DNA of 64,000 nucleotides from Forficula auricularia (lineage: Eukaryota > Arthropoda > Insecta > Dermaptera > Forficulidae). Position 1 is the first letter of the stretch, and each line of letters begins with the position of its first letter. Where the stretch lies: contig JALMQS010000841.1 of assembly GCA_024734495.1 (NCBI GenBank), forward strand, positions 915,626 to 979,625, read 5' to 3'. Positions 57,401-61,704 of this stretch are shown here, in pieces. A program made the position numbers and the translations under genes. The notes under the pieces were generated by a model. The model did no database searches. It was given only the letters and a program-made list of their open reading frames with translations, and was not told the DNA's origin.

Positions 57401-59196
57401 CAAATCCACCTCCACGCGGTGTACACGGGCAATGCCTTTGGGGATTAATTAATCGTCAAAAGTGGCTAAGTGATCCTCCAATGTTAGTTAAATTCAATTC
57501 AGGGACAGGGGGTAGTGATGAGCCTTTGGGCAGTAAAATAGAGTCAGTGAGTGTATGTCGGTTGGTAAACTCTTTTTAAACGTTGACAAAGGGTAAATCC
57601 TTTGAATTAACCTTCGGGCACAAGGTGAATCCTAAGGATTTACTCTTTGTCAACAGTTAAAAAGTGTTTGCCAACCGACATACAACTGGACCTAAGAGAC
57701 AGAGTCCGCAGTGAACATTTAAGGGAGATAGCGGCATACCAGATATAGTCGACTGGGTCGGTATTAGAAAAAGAGAATGGGCAGGCCATGTAGATCATAT
57801 GGGAGAGGACCGATTGGCAAAAGCAGTAAAAGAATTTCGTCTCCAGGGTGTAAGATGCCGGGGAAGGCCAAAAAAAGATGGATAGCGGGCCTAAATGTAC
57901 ACCCTGACTAAAAGTCGAATGGAACAACGTCCTTCATTTGGAGAAACAGGCGCAGGTCTATTGAGTAGGGCTTCGCACGCGACGAGACTTGGTCTCGTCT
58001 CGTCTCATCTCATCTCGTTTCTACGAGACGACACCGAGACAATATCGCCTTAACGAAAACGACACTTCCAAATATTTCCAAGCACTTCCAAATATTTCCA
58101 AGTACTTCCAAAATACTTCCAAAGAGGTGTACACCTACTTCCAATCGCGGATCACCCCTCGATAATATCATCATCATCGAGTATACAGTCCTAAGACTGG
58201 TTTGATGCAACAATCCGTCTCCACTCGACTCTGTCCCCCGCCAGCTGTTTAACCTCTCTAAATGTCTGGCATCCCATATCCCCAATTATTTGGTTGAAAT
58301 ATTCTAATCTGGGTCTTCCCCTTCCCCTTTTCTTTCCCACCTTCCCCTCCAAGATATCCCTAAGCAGTCCCCCATGTCTCAGTGTGTGCCCCATCATCTG
58401 ACCTCTTCTCTTCTTCAGACTCTTCCACAAGGTTCTTTTTCTCCGATTCTTCCAAGAACTTCTTCATTTGTAATTTTATCCATCCATTTGATATTCACCA
58501 TTCTTCTGTAGCACCACATTTCGAAAGCCTCTAATCTCTTTCTCTCCGCTTTTCTAATTGTCCAGGTTTCACACCGGTACCCATAGCTATGCTCCATACA
58601 TATGTCTTCAATAGCAACTTCCTGTTTTCTAAGCTGATTGAGGAGGAGCATAGTAGTTTTTGTTTTGAATTAAACCCCATTTTTGCTTGGGCAATTCTTG
58701 ATTTAATTTCGTTTTCGGTCCTCCCATCCCATGTTATTTTACTTCCTAGGTAGCGGAATTCCTTAACTCCTTCTAGGATTTATTGGTTAATTTTGATTCA
58801 TTCCTGTCTCGTTTGTTCTTTTTTGTACATACTAGGACCTTGGTTTTATTTTTGTTTATTTTCATTTTGATTTCTTCTATTAGGATTTGGTTCGATAATA
58901 ATATAATAAAAATAGGGTAAAAATGTAATTTTTAACAAAAAGTTTTAATAAAATATATCGGTCCATCAATACTAGAGTATGTATGTAGAGTAAAATAATA
59001 AATAAATTGACAAACCCTGTAAAGGAGAGGAAAATGCCTAGAAGAGCCAAAACGTCCATCATATATTCGGTGTCGAGGCCAACATAAGGGGCCAGCCATA
59101 AGAGAGTAGGCTTATTGTGGATTCGTGCTGAGAGGGTTTTCGCTTTGGAATCCAGCTGAGTTCTCGCTGGAAGAATTCCATTATTCCCGTACAATC
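27152..59196 (-). CDS. LMF2: Lipase maturation factor 2 homologue (ten exons, first exon missing)
   Basis: LMF proteins are multi-pass membrane proteins of the endoplasmic reticulum; LMF1 is needed for folding of lipoprotein lipase and hepatic lipase, while the role of LMF2 is less clear. The ten exons join in phase without stops to about 611 residues. They contain [108 protein letters not shown] and a basic tail ending ISGRK. These are the hallmark blocks of the family, in order; [11 protein letters not shown] and YGLFRRMTG fit LMF2 best. Only the N-terminal residues before GLYG are absent. Nine introns (1062-6127 bp) hold most of the mobile elements here. The exons show no frameshift, so the gene is probably functional. 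Confidence 0.93.
27430..27900. repeat. Tandemly related AT-rich segments
   Basis: The phrase tttatttatacactgaaaaa with acgatatatt occurs at 27440-27470 and again at 27635-27660, followed in both by related text (atagttaagatgc). It marks a diverged direct duplication in the LMF2 intron, offset about 195 bp. Confidence 0.6.
27897..28470 (+). repeat. Interspersed repeat family B, copy 2
   Basis: Parallel to 7268-7750: tactttatccaattcaaagc, gggtaaagtattgtaatcgc, cttcaaagggtcctcagg, gtctcgtcgagaggccaaaa and a longer (ATGG)n run near 28125-28172. It lies in the last LMF2 intron. Confidence 0.75.
28655..28875 (+). repeat. Direct duplication of about 115 bp
   Basis: The text aaccaaaaatagctattgattctc through gatttttgacgtttcggttt is present at 28672-28755 and 28792-28868. 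The word gacgtttcgg is the reverse complement of a hammerhead GAAACGTC tail, but no CTGANGA partner is found nearby. Confidence 0.75.
29285..29590. mobile_element. Fold-back element (pLTR-like) with hammerhead, uninterrupted copy
   Basis: Left arm ggtaggtttcacattaagat, cgaatttatttttggagaat; the right arm is its inverted copy to about 29545, ending with atgtttcaccaagtaccaac. The same element, interrupted, is at 43730-44335. This copy shows the empty site for the MITE inserted there. Confidence 0.75.
29366..29408 (-). ncRNA. Hammerhead ribozyme motif
   Basis: The minus strand reads TCTC, CTGAAGA (29398-29404), extra T, stem II GGG/CCC around a 7-nt loop, GAAA (29380-29383), an (AT)n palindrome as stem III, cleavage base C at 29370, partner GAGA. 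The long AT stem III is variable; the other parts fit. The right arm of the palindrome has a copy with mutations in GAAA. Confidence 0.55.
29830..30505 (-). repeat. Interspersed repeat family A, copy
   Basis: Begins near actatctactggattgaca and ends gactgtctcaagataaaaaa ctcacccggtata, immediately beside the LMF2 exon at 30536. A partial internal duplication (atttgatgtc-ataaaaaaata twice, 30100 and 30236) is specific to this copy. Confidence 0.75.
30536..30746 (-). CDS. LMF2: LMF2 exon with the [11 protein letters not shown] block
   Basis: Acceptor ttttgaag precedes CTCCCCATCAG; the codon split with the previous exon gives Ala before [20 protein letters not shown]. It ends ...YHYTGWDKR, with donor AG|gtcagt. 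This block is the most conserved signature of the LMF family. Phase 1 to phase 2; length 211 bp. Confidence 0.93.
31021..32325. mobile_element. Inverted-repeat element with GTGGCGAAGCTAG-like ends, about 1.3 kb
   Basis: The left end agtggcgaagctagaaaatt with a poly-G run faces a right end cccccccttccccgccgtgg ctacgcc. Inner segments are inverted too: ctgaggtttgctaacaaaatttc (31212) against a gaaattttgttagcaaatctca word (32038). Internal sequence is related to the inside of the hAT MITE at 46199-46960 (aatccacaaaa, tatttagtgggaatttttt). Non-coding; probably a non-autonomous DNA transposon. Confidence 0.6.
32726..32969 (-). CDS. LMF2: LMF2 exon with the [15 protein letters not shown] block
   Basis: Acceptor atattcag|GTGCCA, phase 0, starting VPFSTLHPTG. 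It contains [27 protein letters not shown] and WREYHFVYKP, and ends with donor G|gtaagt. This is the start of the lumenal C-terminal domain in LMF proteins. Length 244 bp. Confidence 0.94.
33040..34530 (+). repeat. Tandem array, about 61-bp unit, about 24 copies
   Basis: The unit is taattaggttgccatggcaa, caacaatgtatttattatta, ttgagataaaattatt. The first eight or so units carry ttgccatggcaa, a palindrome; later units carry ttggcatgacaa and an extra triplet. Every second to third late unit has tttatttagg instead of tttaattagg, so a multi-unit block was amplified. It lies in an LMF2 intron. A single related word is at 25010 and another at 52272. Confidence 0.92.
34720..35200 (-). pseudogene. maT/mariner transposase, C-terminal catalytic part
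   Basis: Broken frames on the minus strand give IVEHLQN, GGICASGKTTLIYLD, QGVKINKEEYRGQVLENV, QQHFGRS, DSAPAHKAKTTQ, LNPMDYSVWSILEA, THKSLKALENSVRR and ENFKTRLGLCIPPKEGHFET. PMDYSVW is typical of the maT (DD37D) group, in which the third catalytic residue is Asp. There are several frameshifts and stops. The segment preceding VMVWGG-like text is missing, replaced by 28S sequence. Confidence 0.75.
35200..35600 (+). rRNA. 28S rRNA 3' fragment inside the mariner copy
   Basis: It begins ttagaccgtcgcgagacagg, then ttagttttaccctactgatg, a tgctcagtacgagaggaacc word, gcgaagctaccatccgtggg and aacgcctctaaggccgaatc. These are universally conserved words from the last 400 bases of animal large-subunit rRNA. 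The continuation to about 35600 (gttgtgtcgaaaggcactat) is probably the variable 3' end. It is a truncated insert and not a functional rRNA gene. One or two differences from consensus (gatgacatgttttt) suggest decay. Confidence 0.85.
35612..36070 (-). pseudogene. maT/mariner transposase, N-terminal DNA-binding part
   Basis: The minus strand from about 36067 reads MSNIPDAIVELFCVGKRQCE, then LLNVLQQTVSDILRFNEL, and RKIIKKRVQPNSRVSMREIA, GIKRESVH, LKPYKLQKVQ. Two helix-turn-helix-like units are expected here in mariner transposases. Frame changes occur near 35785 and 35650. The reading continues to about LFIEELAHKRLQ near 35600, then meets the rRNA insert. Confidence 0.8.
36367..36572 (-). CDS. 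LMF2: LMF2 exon, transmembrane segments
   Basis: Acceptor tttttttttag|CTTTTAG; the split codon gives Thr before FSKKEFHENLGL. It contains two hydrophobic helices (LVLPWIVIGAFASLLWTII and IIVTICYAVIAVFFFGI) and ends ACG|gtaaga, phase 0. Length 206 bp. Confidence 0.9.
36640..37305 (-). repeat. Interspersed repeat family A, copy
   Basis: An imperfect inverted section at 36640-36800 and 36905-37020 (attgattt, aatatttaattatt words), then cttgaaagcttgttctaggt and ctgtctcaagttaaaaaacc cacccggtata. The order is the same as in other copies. Confidence 0.7.
37310..38240. other. AT-rich intronic sequence, no clear feature
   Basis: Contains a short (TA)n-like run near 37455 and repeats of aatttgaaa-type words near 37690-37800 that recur around 30890, 32335 and 14880. 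No ORF or RNA gene is supported. Confidence 0.5.
38310..39755 (+). pseudogene. Decayed DNA-transposon-like gene (DSCGGQNKN family), split by a LINE
   Basis: Plus-strand pieces read DLEAVLNTPKTSTGQVFYLH, KLAVYNSTVFNLTNKEGNCF, GGGNEIASCLY, VHMLSDSCGGQNKNSKFAAM, then after the LINE ESGHSEMECDSIHSKIEG and VYLPEEWAQI. Proteins with DSCGGQNRN and NEIASCL motifs are common, multi-copy and uncharacterised in insect genomes, and I take them as transposon-derived; I cannot give a superfamily. Frameshifts near 38470 and 39613 show decay. Removing the LINE with one copy of its target duplication restores the frame at the junction (QKN|P). Confidence 0.65.
38625..39530 (-). mobile_element. RTE-like LINE, 5'-truncated, nested insertion
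   Basis: The minus strand encodes reverse transcriptase text: VGVHQGSALSPLLFNLVMNY, NILYADDVVFI (catalytic YADD), LRISRQKTEYM, and lower down LRWSAGVSLIDKHQ and RRRPRLTWMSAVKNDL, with frame breaks between. An 11-bp target duplication acaaaagaatc lies at 38614-38624 and 39531-39541. The 3' end is a short gaagaagaagatgat tail, typical of RTE elements. Confidence 0.85.
40025..40620. mobile_element. Fold-back element, about 570 bp, AACCGACTTC-type ends
   Basis: The outer arms (aaaaccgacttcaaaaaatt, gcaacaaataaaatacacta) return inverted to aattttt gaagtcggtttt. The inner part, ccaggttgtatgtcgcaaag to ctttgcgacatacaaccgac (40228-40416), is another palindrome; its ends resemble those of the 323-bp element at 57369. 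A further gaagtcggtt end lies at 40938. Non-coding. Confidence 0.75.
41325..41990 (-). mobile_element. CR1/Jockey-type LINE, 3' end fragment
   Basis: The minus strand reads ARKIGLLFRSKRFYKPPQLL, IYKAQIRPCLEYGSHLWRG, SLATLDAIQKRAVRLIDD, and in another frame YRYYHGRCSDEI, FADSQHSFAV and SFANSYIPMTSRNWNSLP, ending at a stop near 41437. This is the conserved end of ORF2 in CR1/Jockey/R1-type elements. A poly-A end (about 12 A) lies at 41330-41341. The fragment is 5' truncated and lies in an LMF2 intron. Confidence 0.8.
42062..42190 (-). CDS. LMF2: LMF2 exon, transmembrane region
   Basis: Acceptor tgtttcag|AGCG; the split codon gives Lys before RFFGTHTLTSLVTVAIYGGL. It ends LTPANSLESNI with donor A|gtaata, a weaker site than its neighbours. 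The next exon supplies CT to make Thr. Length 129 bp. Confidence 0.88.
42330..43170 (+). repeat. Interspersed repeat family A, copy
   Basis: Starts ttatcttgagacagtcttat on plus, runs through ctttcaagggtatttcgagg, then turns into the reverse reading order by 42840 (ctatctactggattgacagg on plus), so it is a fold-back arrangement of two family A copies. The second copy is continued at 43485-43685 beyond an insert. Confidence 0.65.
43180..43400. other. Insert inside family A, related to 47915-48050
   Basis: A more balanced-composition block (ggcaggcacctaacatacgt ... atatctttttctctcttggt). The phrase atcatatctttttctctcttgg is close to a phrase at 48025 and, inverted, at 48945. I do not recognise a protein. 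Confidence 0.4.
43730..44335. mobile_element. Fold-back element (pLTR-like), interrupted by a MITE
   Basis: The same outer arms as 29285-29590 (taggtttcacattaagatat). The left hammerhead is interrupted at 43849 by the CCCAGGTAACACA MITE. The centre holds a longer palindrome: aaagtaactgacctcgataa gtc, attttaaatatttaccct and atgcttgctacctttctccc with inverted partners. Confidence 0.7.
43850..43942. mobile_element. MITE, CCCAGGTAACACA family, with empty-site evidence
   Basis: Ends cccaggtaacacacaatatc and ggatgttgtggttacctggg. The left flank is gactaa and the right flank aacccatc. The uninterrupted relative at 29388 reads gactaacccatc, so insertion duplicated aa (2 bp). The interior matches 8149-8240 closely. 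Confidence 0.8.
44493..44657. mobile_element. hAT-type MITE, CGAGGGGTGAAC family, 165 bp
   Basis: Ends caaggggtgaaccgcga and tcgcggttcacccctcg. Flanks taataaat (44485-44492) and taataaaa (44658-44665) are an 8-bp duplication with one mismatch. It lies 27 bp downstream of the donor site of the LMF2 exon at 44685. Confidence 0.8.
44685..44805 (-). CDS. LMF2: LMF2 exon with the ITGNYNFFN block
   Basis: Acceptor attttgtag|GTTTTC, phase 0, [34 protein letters not shown], ending RGQK and one base before gtgagt. ITGNYNFFN is a family signature. Length 121 bp. Confidence 0.94.
45236..45541. mobile_element. MITE, CCCAGGTAACACA family, long variant (about 305 bp)
   Basis: Ends cccaggtaacacacaatatc and gtgctacctggg. 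The interior is a palindrome-like series of gaatattc words, similar to 6660-6850, which appears to be another long copy (ggggatattgtgtgttacct ggg at about 6835). ORFs across it are artefacts. Confidence 0.7.
45551..45832. mobile_element. Solo LTR of a TGTAGCGGCC retrotransposon
   Basis: Starts TGTAGCGGCC and ends CTTAACA (TG..CA), with 5-bp duplication aataa on both sides (45546-45550, 45833-45837). The related LTR at 48055-48378 is followed by a primer-binding site. No internal sequence remains, so LTR-LTR recombination is the simple explanation. It is 35 bp from the LMF2 exon at 45868. Confidence 0.8.
45868..46046 (-). CDS. LMF2: LMF2 exon with the [18 protein letters not shown] block
   Basis: Acceptor tttttcag|CTCTGT; the split codon gives Ala before [13 protein letters not shown]. 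It continues WYAHHLPPWLLKLAVVG, a hydrophobic helix (TYTILIPIPLLFFI) and ends GFYLE, donor GAG|gtaaga. Length 179 bp. Confidence 0.95.
46199..46960. mobile_element. hAT-type MITE, CAGTGGTTCCCAACC ends, 762 bp
   Basis: Perfect ends cagtggttcccaacc / ggttgggaaccactg and a perfect 8-bp duplication gtctatac (46191-46198, 46961-46968). Both ends are rich in tcgcccc words. The middle is related to 31021-32325. It is non-coding and lies in an LMF2 intron. The unmutated duplication indicates a recent insertion. Confidence 0.88.
47099..47300 (-). mobile_element. Fragment of the TGTAGCGGCC LTR element, inverted
   Basis: On plus: aatcacgtcggggtcaccag, gcgtggtgcgtgtccgcgct and ggccctaaca-like words. These are the reverse complement or close relatives of the LTR end plus primer-binding site at 48290-48395. 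The longer ORFs read here do not resemble known proteins. Confidence 0.5.
47510..47700 (-). CDS. LMF2: LMF2 exon with the [12 protein letters not shown] block
   Basis: Acceptor gtgtgttcag|GGATAG; the split codon gives Trp before DSLLLEAGALCVLVAP. It contains [20 protein letters not shown] and GCPTWWNLS and ends G|gtattt. The (AC)n run at 47706-47721 is the polypyrimidine tract of the acceptor on the minus strand, an unusual microsatellite next to a splice site. Length 191 bp. Confidence 0.95.
48055..48378 (+). mobile_element. LTR of a TGTAGCGGCC retrotransposon (5' LTR)
   Basis: Starts TGTAGCGGCC and ends CCCTAACA. The first 100 bases track the solo LTR at 45551 (gacggccgctagatgactca in both, with one change). 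It is followed at once by a primer-binding-site-like sequence. The 3' LTR and all coding sequence are missing. Confidence 0.7.
48379..48400 (+). promoter_or_regulatory. Putative reverse-transcription primer-binding site
   Basis: The word tggtgaccccgacgtgat follows the LTR end by four bases. TGGTGACCCCGAC-type sites next to an LTR are typical of Gypsy-like elements primed by a host tRNA. I did not match it to a specific tRNA. Confidence 0.5.
49720..49930 (-). repeat. Interspersed repeat family C, inverted copy
   Basis: Contains gaagatgagaccgtgacaga, caaaatcggtagagtcgttt and tttttgctcgtttaataaga, the reverse complement of the start of the family as seen at 59393. Confidence 0.65.
50030..50530. 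repeat. Diverged inverted repeat
   Basis: The words ttcactgaatacctttgtga, ctagtttttactgatgtcaaaa and gaaaactgattataactaga on the left have partners tctagttataaccagtttgc, ttttgacatcgctaaaagct and gtattcagtgaaacgcg on the right (50430-50525). The centre is related to family D (tgaccccccccc, tttggctgagtttgg). Non-coding. Confidence 0.65.
50623..52248 (-). mobile_element. Tc1-like transposon, complete ends, about 1.63 kb
   Basis: Ends tacgagccccgtcccatctc and its inverted copy at 52248, TA duplications on both sides. The inverted repeats are unusually long, about 300 bp (50623-50930 and 51945-52248), so the left one includes the last 30-35 codons of the transposase gene, and the right one contains a mirror copy of those codons. 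Inside is a transposase with one intron and a few lesions. Confidence 0.9.
50834..51912 (-). pseudogene. Tc1-like transposase with an intron, frameshifted
   Basis: Tc1 transposases cut and paste DNA using a DDE/D triad. The reading starts MTRGKVVDEKIR at 51912, is frameshifted once near 51853, then MVRNIIRVYKTTDTIATKPP, RALKKIIRKNRGLNYGELS. After a 57-bp intron (gtaatt...ttttag, 51506-51562) it continues TLKQKKNRLKWAKSH, VHWSDESRFEV (first Asp region), a break near 51285, FVFQQDGVACHTSRKSL (second Asp), WVANSPDLSPIETLWHTMKK (Asp and Glu) and ends GDVTQW at about 50834. Length fits the usual 340 residues. Two or three lesions make it inactive. Confidence 0.85.
52272..52510 (+). repeat. Repeat fragments after the Tc1 element
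   Basis: ctaattaggttgctatggca at 52276 is a single word of the 61-bp array; actcttattaaacgaacaaa at 52315 is the start of family C; the word ggcacggtccct near 52485 is the inverted form of agggaccgtgc at 23240. The three pieces abut. Confidence 0.55.
52787..52888 (-). CDS. LMF2: LMF2 exon (short, 102 bp)
   Basis: Acceptor ttgtttccag|ATTTATC; the split codon gives Gly before FITQKFCTAPTFGALWSLYF. It continues SLKEVGQTFMWFQW and ends TG|gtgagt, matching the family block that precedes DSLLLE. One membrane helix. Confidence 0.92.
53046..53164 (+). mobile_element. pLTR-like fragment ending in a CTGATGA core
   Basis: Starts gtggtgttggtgcaaggtga aacat, the inverted form of the atgtttcaccaagtaccaac edge of the 29285 and 43730 elements, and reaches attcctgatgag at 53151-53160. 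The RTE-like LINE begins at this point. Thus the LINE seems to have inserted at a hammerhead core, whose 3' half is not found. Confidence 0.4.
53166..56430 (+). mobile_element. RTE-like LINE, nearly full-length, about 3.26 kb
   Basis: It contains a 5' region of about 360 bp, one long coding region (endonuclease plus reverse transcriptase) and a short 3' end with a gatgatgatgatgaaa tail. RTE-clade LINEs characteristically have one main ORF and a short tandem-repeat tail. No separate ORF1 is obvious. A 5'-truncated relative in inverse orientation lies at 58168-58889. It lies in the largest visible LMF2 intron. Confidence 0.85.
53524..56398 (+). pseudogene. LINE ORF2: AP endonuclease and reverse transcriptase, frameshifted
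   Basis: The protein nicks DNA and copies the element RNA in place. Endonuclease: RVGAWNVKTLRER (53524), RAGVGIIMNK, YMPTTSYKDQDIEEMYE, IIMGDWNARV, FQIDYILVR and ISSDHNLI. Reverse transcriptase: NNRAPGIDNIQAEILKN, DQFGFRRNRGTREAI, IGFIDLEKAFDNV (motif A), KKGVRQGCVLSPMIFNLYIE and LRFADDIALLG (catalytic FADD). C terminus: YGCETWTIRKAERKRL, RRMMNIKWMDKITNEEVLGR. The stop is at 56396-56398. Frameshifts near 53590, 53975, 54368, 55110 and 56255 inactivate this copy, but all domains are legible, so it is young. Confidence 0.88.
56430..57060 (-). repeat. Interspersed repeat family D, inverted copy
   Basis: Reverse complement of about 3630-4620: tcgaaaccatggcatttcgc, gtctgttagtctgtgcgtta, ttgtatacataatcagtggt, then ggccaggttgtatggtaaag tcaagtggatggccaca. 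One or two of the duplicated units seen at 3735-4550 are absent, so the copies differ in repeat number. Confidence 0.75.
57115..57965 (+). pseudogene. RTE-like LINE ORF2 C-terminal fragment, split by a MITE
   Basis: The plus strand reads NLKEEVKTQVTKGARISGSL, RIYKTSVRAVLTYVAKTR and TTEMRIIRTTQGKSL up to 57368, and after the MITE RDRVRSEHLRE, WVGIRKREWAGHVDHMGE, DRLAKAVKEFRLQG and RGRPKK, with frame shifts and a stop near 57815. This is a different LINE family from 53166-56430. Joining GKSL to RDRVRS across the MITE gives the usual motif. Confidence 0.75.
57369..57691. mobile_element. MITE, 323 bp, GGCCAGTTGTATGTCGG ends, 5-bp duplication
   Basis: Ends ggccagttgtatgtcggttg and the inverted caaccgacatacaactggac. 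The 5-bp flanks ctaag (57364-57368 and 57692-57696) duplicate the target, and removing the element restores LINE coding text. Further copies of the end word are in the 40228-40416 palindrome and near 3670 and 57003. Confidence 0.8.
58080..58158. repeat. End fragment of the GTGAACCGCGA MITE with a short tandem repeat
   Basis: aaatatttccaagcacttcc repeated about four times, then aggtgtacacctacttccaa tcgcggatcacccctcg. The last part matches the right end of the 8508 and 44493 MITEs. Preceded by a (CTCGT)n-like run at 57988-58020. Confidence 0.65.
58168..58889 (-). mobile_element. RTE-like LINE, 5'-truncated copy of the 53166 family
   Basis: The minus strand reproduces the end of the element at 55699-56420: CETWTIRKAERKRLEAFEMW, CYRRMVNIKWMDKITNEEVL, RRGQMMGHTLRHGGLLRDIL, KKRGRGRPRLEYFNQIIGDM and RRIVASNQS. 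A 9-bp duplication tcgataata lies at 58159-58167 and 58892-58900. It has its own frameshifts, and the 5' truncation is typical of LINE insertion. Confidence 0.88.
59016..59196 (-). CDS. LMF2: LMF2 first visible exon with the [11 protein letters not shown] block
   Basis: Acceptor gtgtgtttcag|GATTGT; the first codon needs one base from the missing exon, giving Gly before [17 protein letters not shown]. It continues [20 protein letters not shown] and LALLGIFLSFTG with donor GG|gtttgt. In LMF2 proteins about 30 residues (membrane anchor ending QIPG) precede this point. I do not find that exon between 59197 and 64000. Length 181 bp. Confidence 0.94.
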
Positions 59197-59392
59197 CTGA
59201 AACACACACCCGCACATCGAACATTATTAATAAAAGCGTCATTTTAGAGATAAATTACTTATACGATTAGAGATTAGAGCTAGTTAATGAAAATTTTAAA
59301 CTTAAAAGGTTATAAAATAACAATTAAAATCAACAAAATTAACAATCAATCAATTTCACTGCTGTCTAGATTCCACCGTAAAATAAATCTTA

Positions 59393-59720
59393 TTATATTA
59401 AACGAGCAAAGTTTATATATATATCCAGGCGGGTTCTCGAAAACGGCACACTAACGATTTGGATGAAATTCACTGGTTAGGAGGGTTTTGTGTTGGACAT
59501 TCGATCTGTCACGGTCTCATCTTCGGCTAAGTTGTTTTTGATGGGTTTTTTGTTAATTGAAAGAATTATTCACAGGTGGTTGTCTCGATAAAAATTTTAT
59601 TTACATTTTTATTCAATTACCTTTTAATGAATAATTGGTTTTTTAATTTTATATTCCACAATAAGATTATTACAATTATTATTATATATTAAAAATTGGG
59701 AAATTTAATTGATTAAAAAT
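59393..59720 (+). repeat. Interspersed repeat family C, copy
   Basis: Begins attaaacgagcaaagtttat, gttctcgaaaacggc, then aggagggttttgtgttggac and ccacaataagattattacaa. It forms the left part of an inverted arrangement with 61250-61690. Confidence 0.7.
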
Positions 59721-61690
59721 CAAGTTTTAAATCCCACGAATATTAATTTGACAATTTAATTGATGAACTCAAAAATTGTTATTTAATTAAAAAAAATATA
59801 ATTATACCGTATTTATTTATATACCTATATAAACATAATCTGTGGACCACTGAAGGCTAGAAATGCAAAAACTGGATGAGTGGGCGGGGGTAGATGTGGG
59901 GGTGCAGGAGGTGGGGTTCAGTGGTGGGGGGCCGTGGGGAGGTACGGGGTTTCGGGGGCGGAACGGGGTGGTGTGTAGGTGTGGAGGAGGGGGGGGGGTG
60001 CAGGGGGGTTGAAGTGGTGGGGGTCCGGGGGGTTCGGGGATTAATATATAGCTATTAACTAAAGCAAAAAGTTACCGAGCATCGCTCGGTGGCCAGGTAC
60101 TAATATTTATAAATGAGCCATTATTGTATATATACCGGATGAGTTTTTTATCTTGAGACAGTTTTATAACTCAAAAACAATGCATTAAATGAAAAAAAGT
60201 TTCAAATAAAAGTTTAATTATATCGAGGGGGAAACTAAACTACGCTATTGTTTATCGATTTAGAAGAAAATTCCAAGGGTATTTCGAGGTCAAATTCTGT
60301 TTTTTAAATGGAACCCTATATTTTTCTATACGTCTACTTAATCTACAAAAGAAACTGAACAACTTTTATTAGAACTATTTTTATACATCAAATAAAAAAA
60401 AAAAAAATATTAAAACAATTAGATTTCAAAAAAAAATTCTAATAATTATTTTTAACAATTATTCAACTTAATTATCAAATAATAATGATTAAATAATTAT
60501 TTATTAAAATGAAAAGTCACAACAATGAAAATAAGTGTTTATAATGATCTTAAAACTTCATTATACGTAGGTACACAGATTTAAGAGATTATTTTCTACT
60601 TAATAAAACTATTTAAAATTCTTGAGTTTAAATGGAGCATTTTTTGTTGAAGACAGAATTGAAATGGATGCCGAGCGTTTTCTTGATAGGAATACACCCT
60701 CGCAAGCTTCATTTTATCGTGTTGTAAACTGTATAAAAAAAACAAAAATATTTTGGCCTATTCCAATTTCTTCGTAGCCTTTACATTTCATATTTTTTTA
60801 AACAGATTTTACAACACAATAAAATGAAGCTTGTGAGGGTGTATTCCTATCAGAAAAACGCTCAGCATATCCTAACACTTCTTCCACATTCACTGCATAA
60901 ATTAAGACCATTTCAATTCTGTCTTCAACAAATAAAAGCTCCATTTTTGATATGGTAATTCAATATACATAACTATCTACTGAATTGACACGAGAAATAA
61001 ACTTTTTAAAACCCAAGAATTTTAAATAGATCTATTAAGTAGAAAATAATCTCTTAAATCTGCACCCCACATCTACCCCCGCCCACTCATCCAGTTTTTG
61101 CATTTCTAGCCTTCAGTGGTCCACAGATTATGTGTATATAGGTATATAAATAAATACGGTATAATTATATTTTTTTTAATTAAATAACAATTTTTGAGTT
61201 CATCAATTAAATTGTCAAATTAATATTCATGAGATTTAAAACTTGATTTTTAATCAATTAAATATAAATAAATTTTATTAAACCATTTTACATTAATTAA
61301 TGTATACATTGTATTTTTTGCTTCGATTCCGGAGATTACTTCTCCACCATCGAGTGTCCTTATTCATCTTTAGTCCTTGTTTTTAATAAGAGGAAAAATC
61401 TAATTAGATAAAAAAACCTCTTTTCCGATAATTATTTCAATTCCATTATTCCCCAATCAAGTCGATTGGTTCAATCATCACTCCAACTCCAGTCTTCCCC
61501 AATCAATTAAATTTCCCAATTTTTAATATATAATAATAATTATAATAATCTTATTGTGGAATATAAAATTAAAAAAACCAATTATTTATTAAAAGGTAAT
61601 TTTGTAAATAAAATTTTTATCGAGACAACCACCTGTGAATAATTCTTTCAATTAACAAAAAACCCATCAAAAACAAATTTTTTGTCTTTA
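59570..61690. mobile_element. Inverted arrangement of family C/G-rich blocks around family A copies
   Basis: 59570-59925 (acaggtggttgtctcgataa ... gtgggcgggggtagatgtgg) is repeated inverted at 61065-61690 (ccacatctacccccgcccac ... ttatcgagacaaccacctgt). Between them lie a G-rich tract (59880-60045), the accgagcatcgctcggtggcc word and fold-back family A sequence (60128-61060). Confidence 0.7.
60128..61060. repeat. Interspersed repeat family A, fold-back copy
   Basis: Starts taccggatgagttttttatc, ttgagacagttttataactc, and runs to gatcttaaaacttcattata; a second part at 60640-60960 (gtgaggg tgtattcctatcag) repeats 60685-60720 in direct order. Family landmarks as at 29700 and 36900. Confidence 0.65.
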
Positions 61691-61704
61691 CCATATTTTA
61701 TCAA

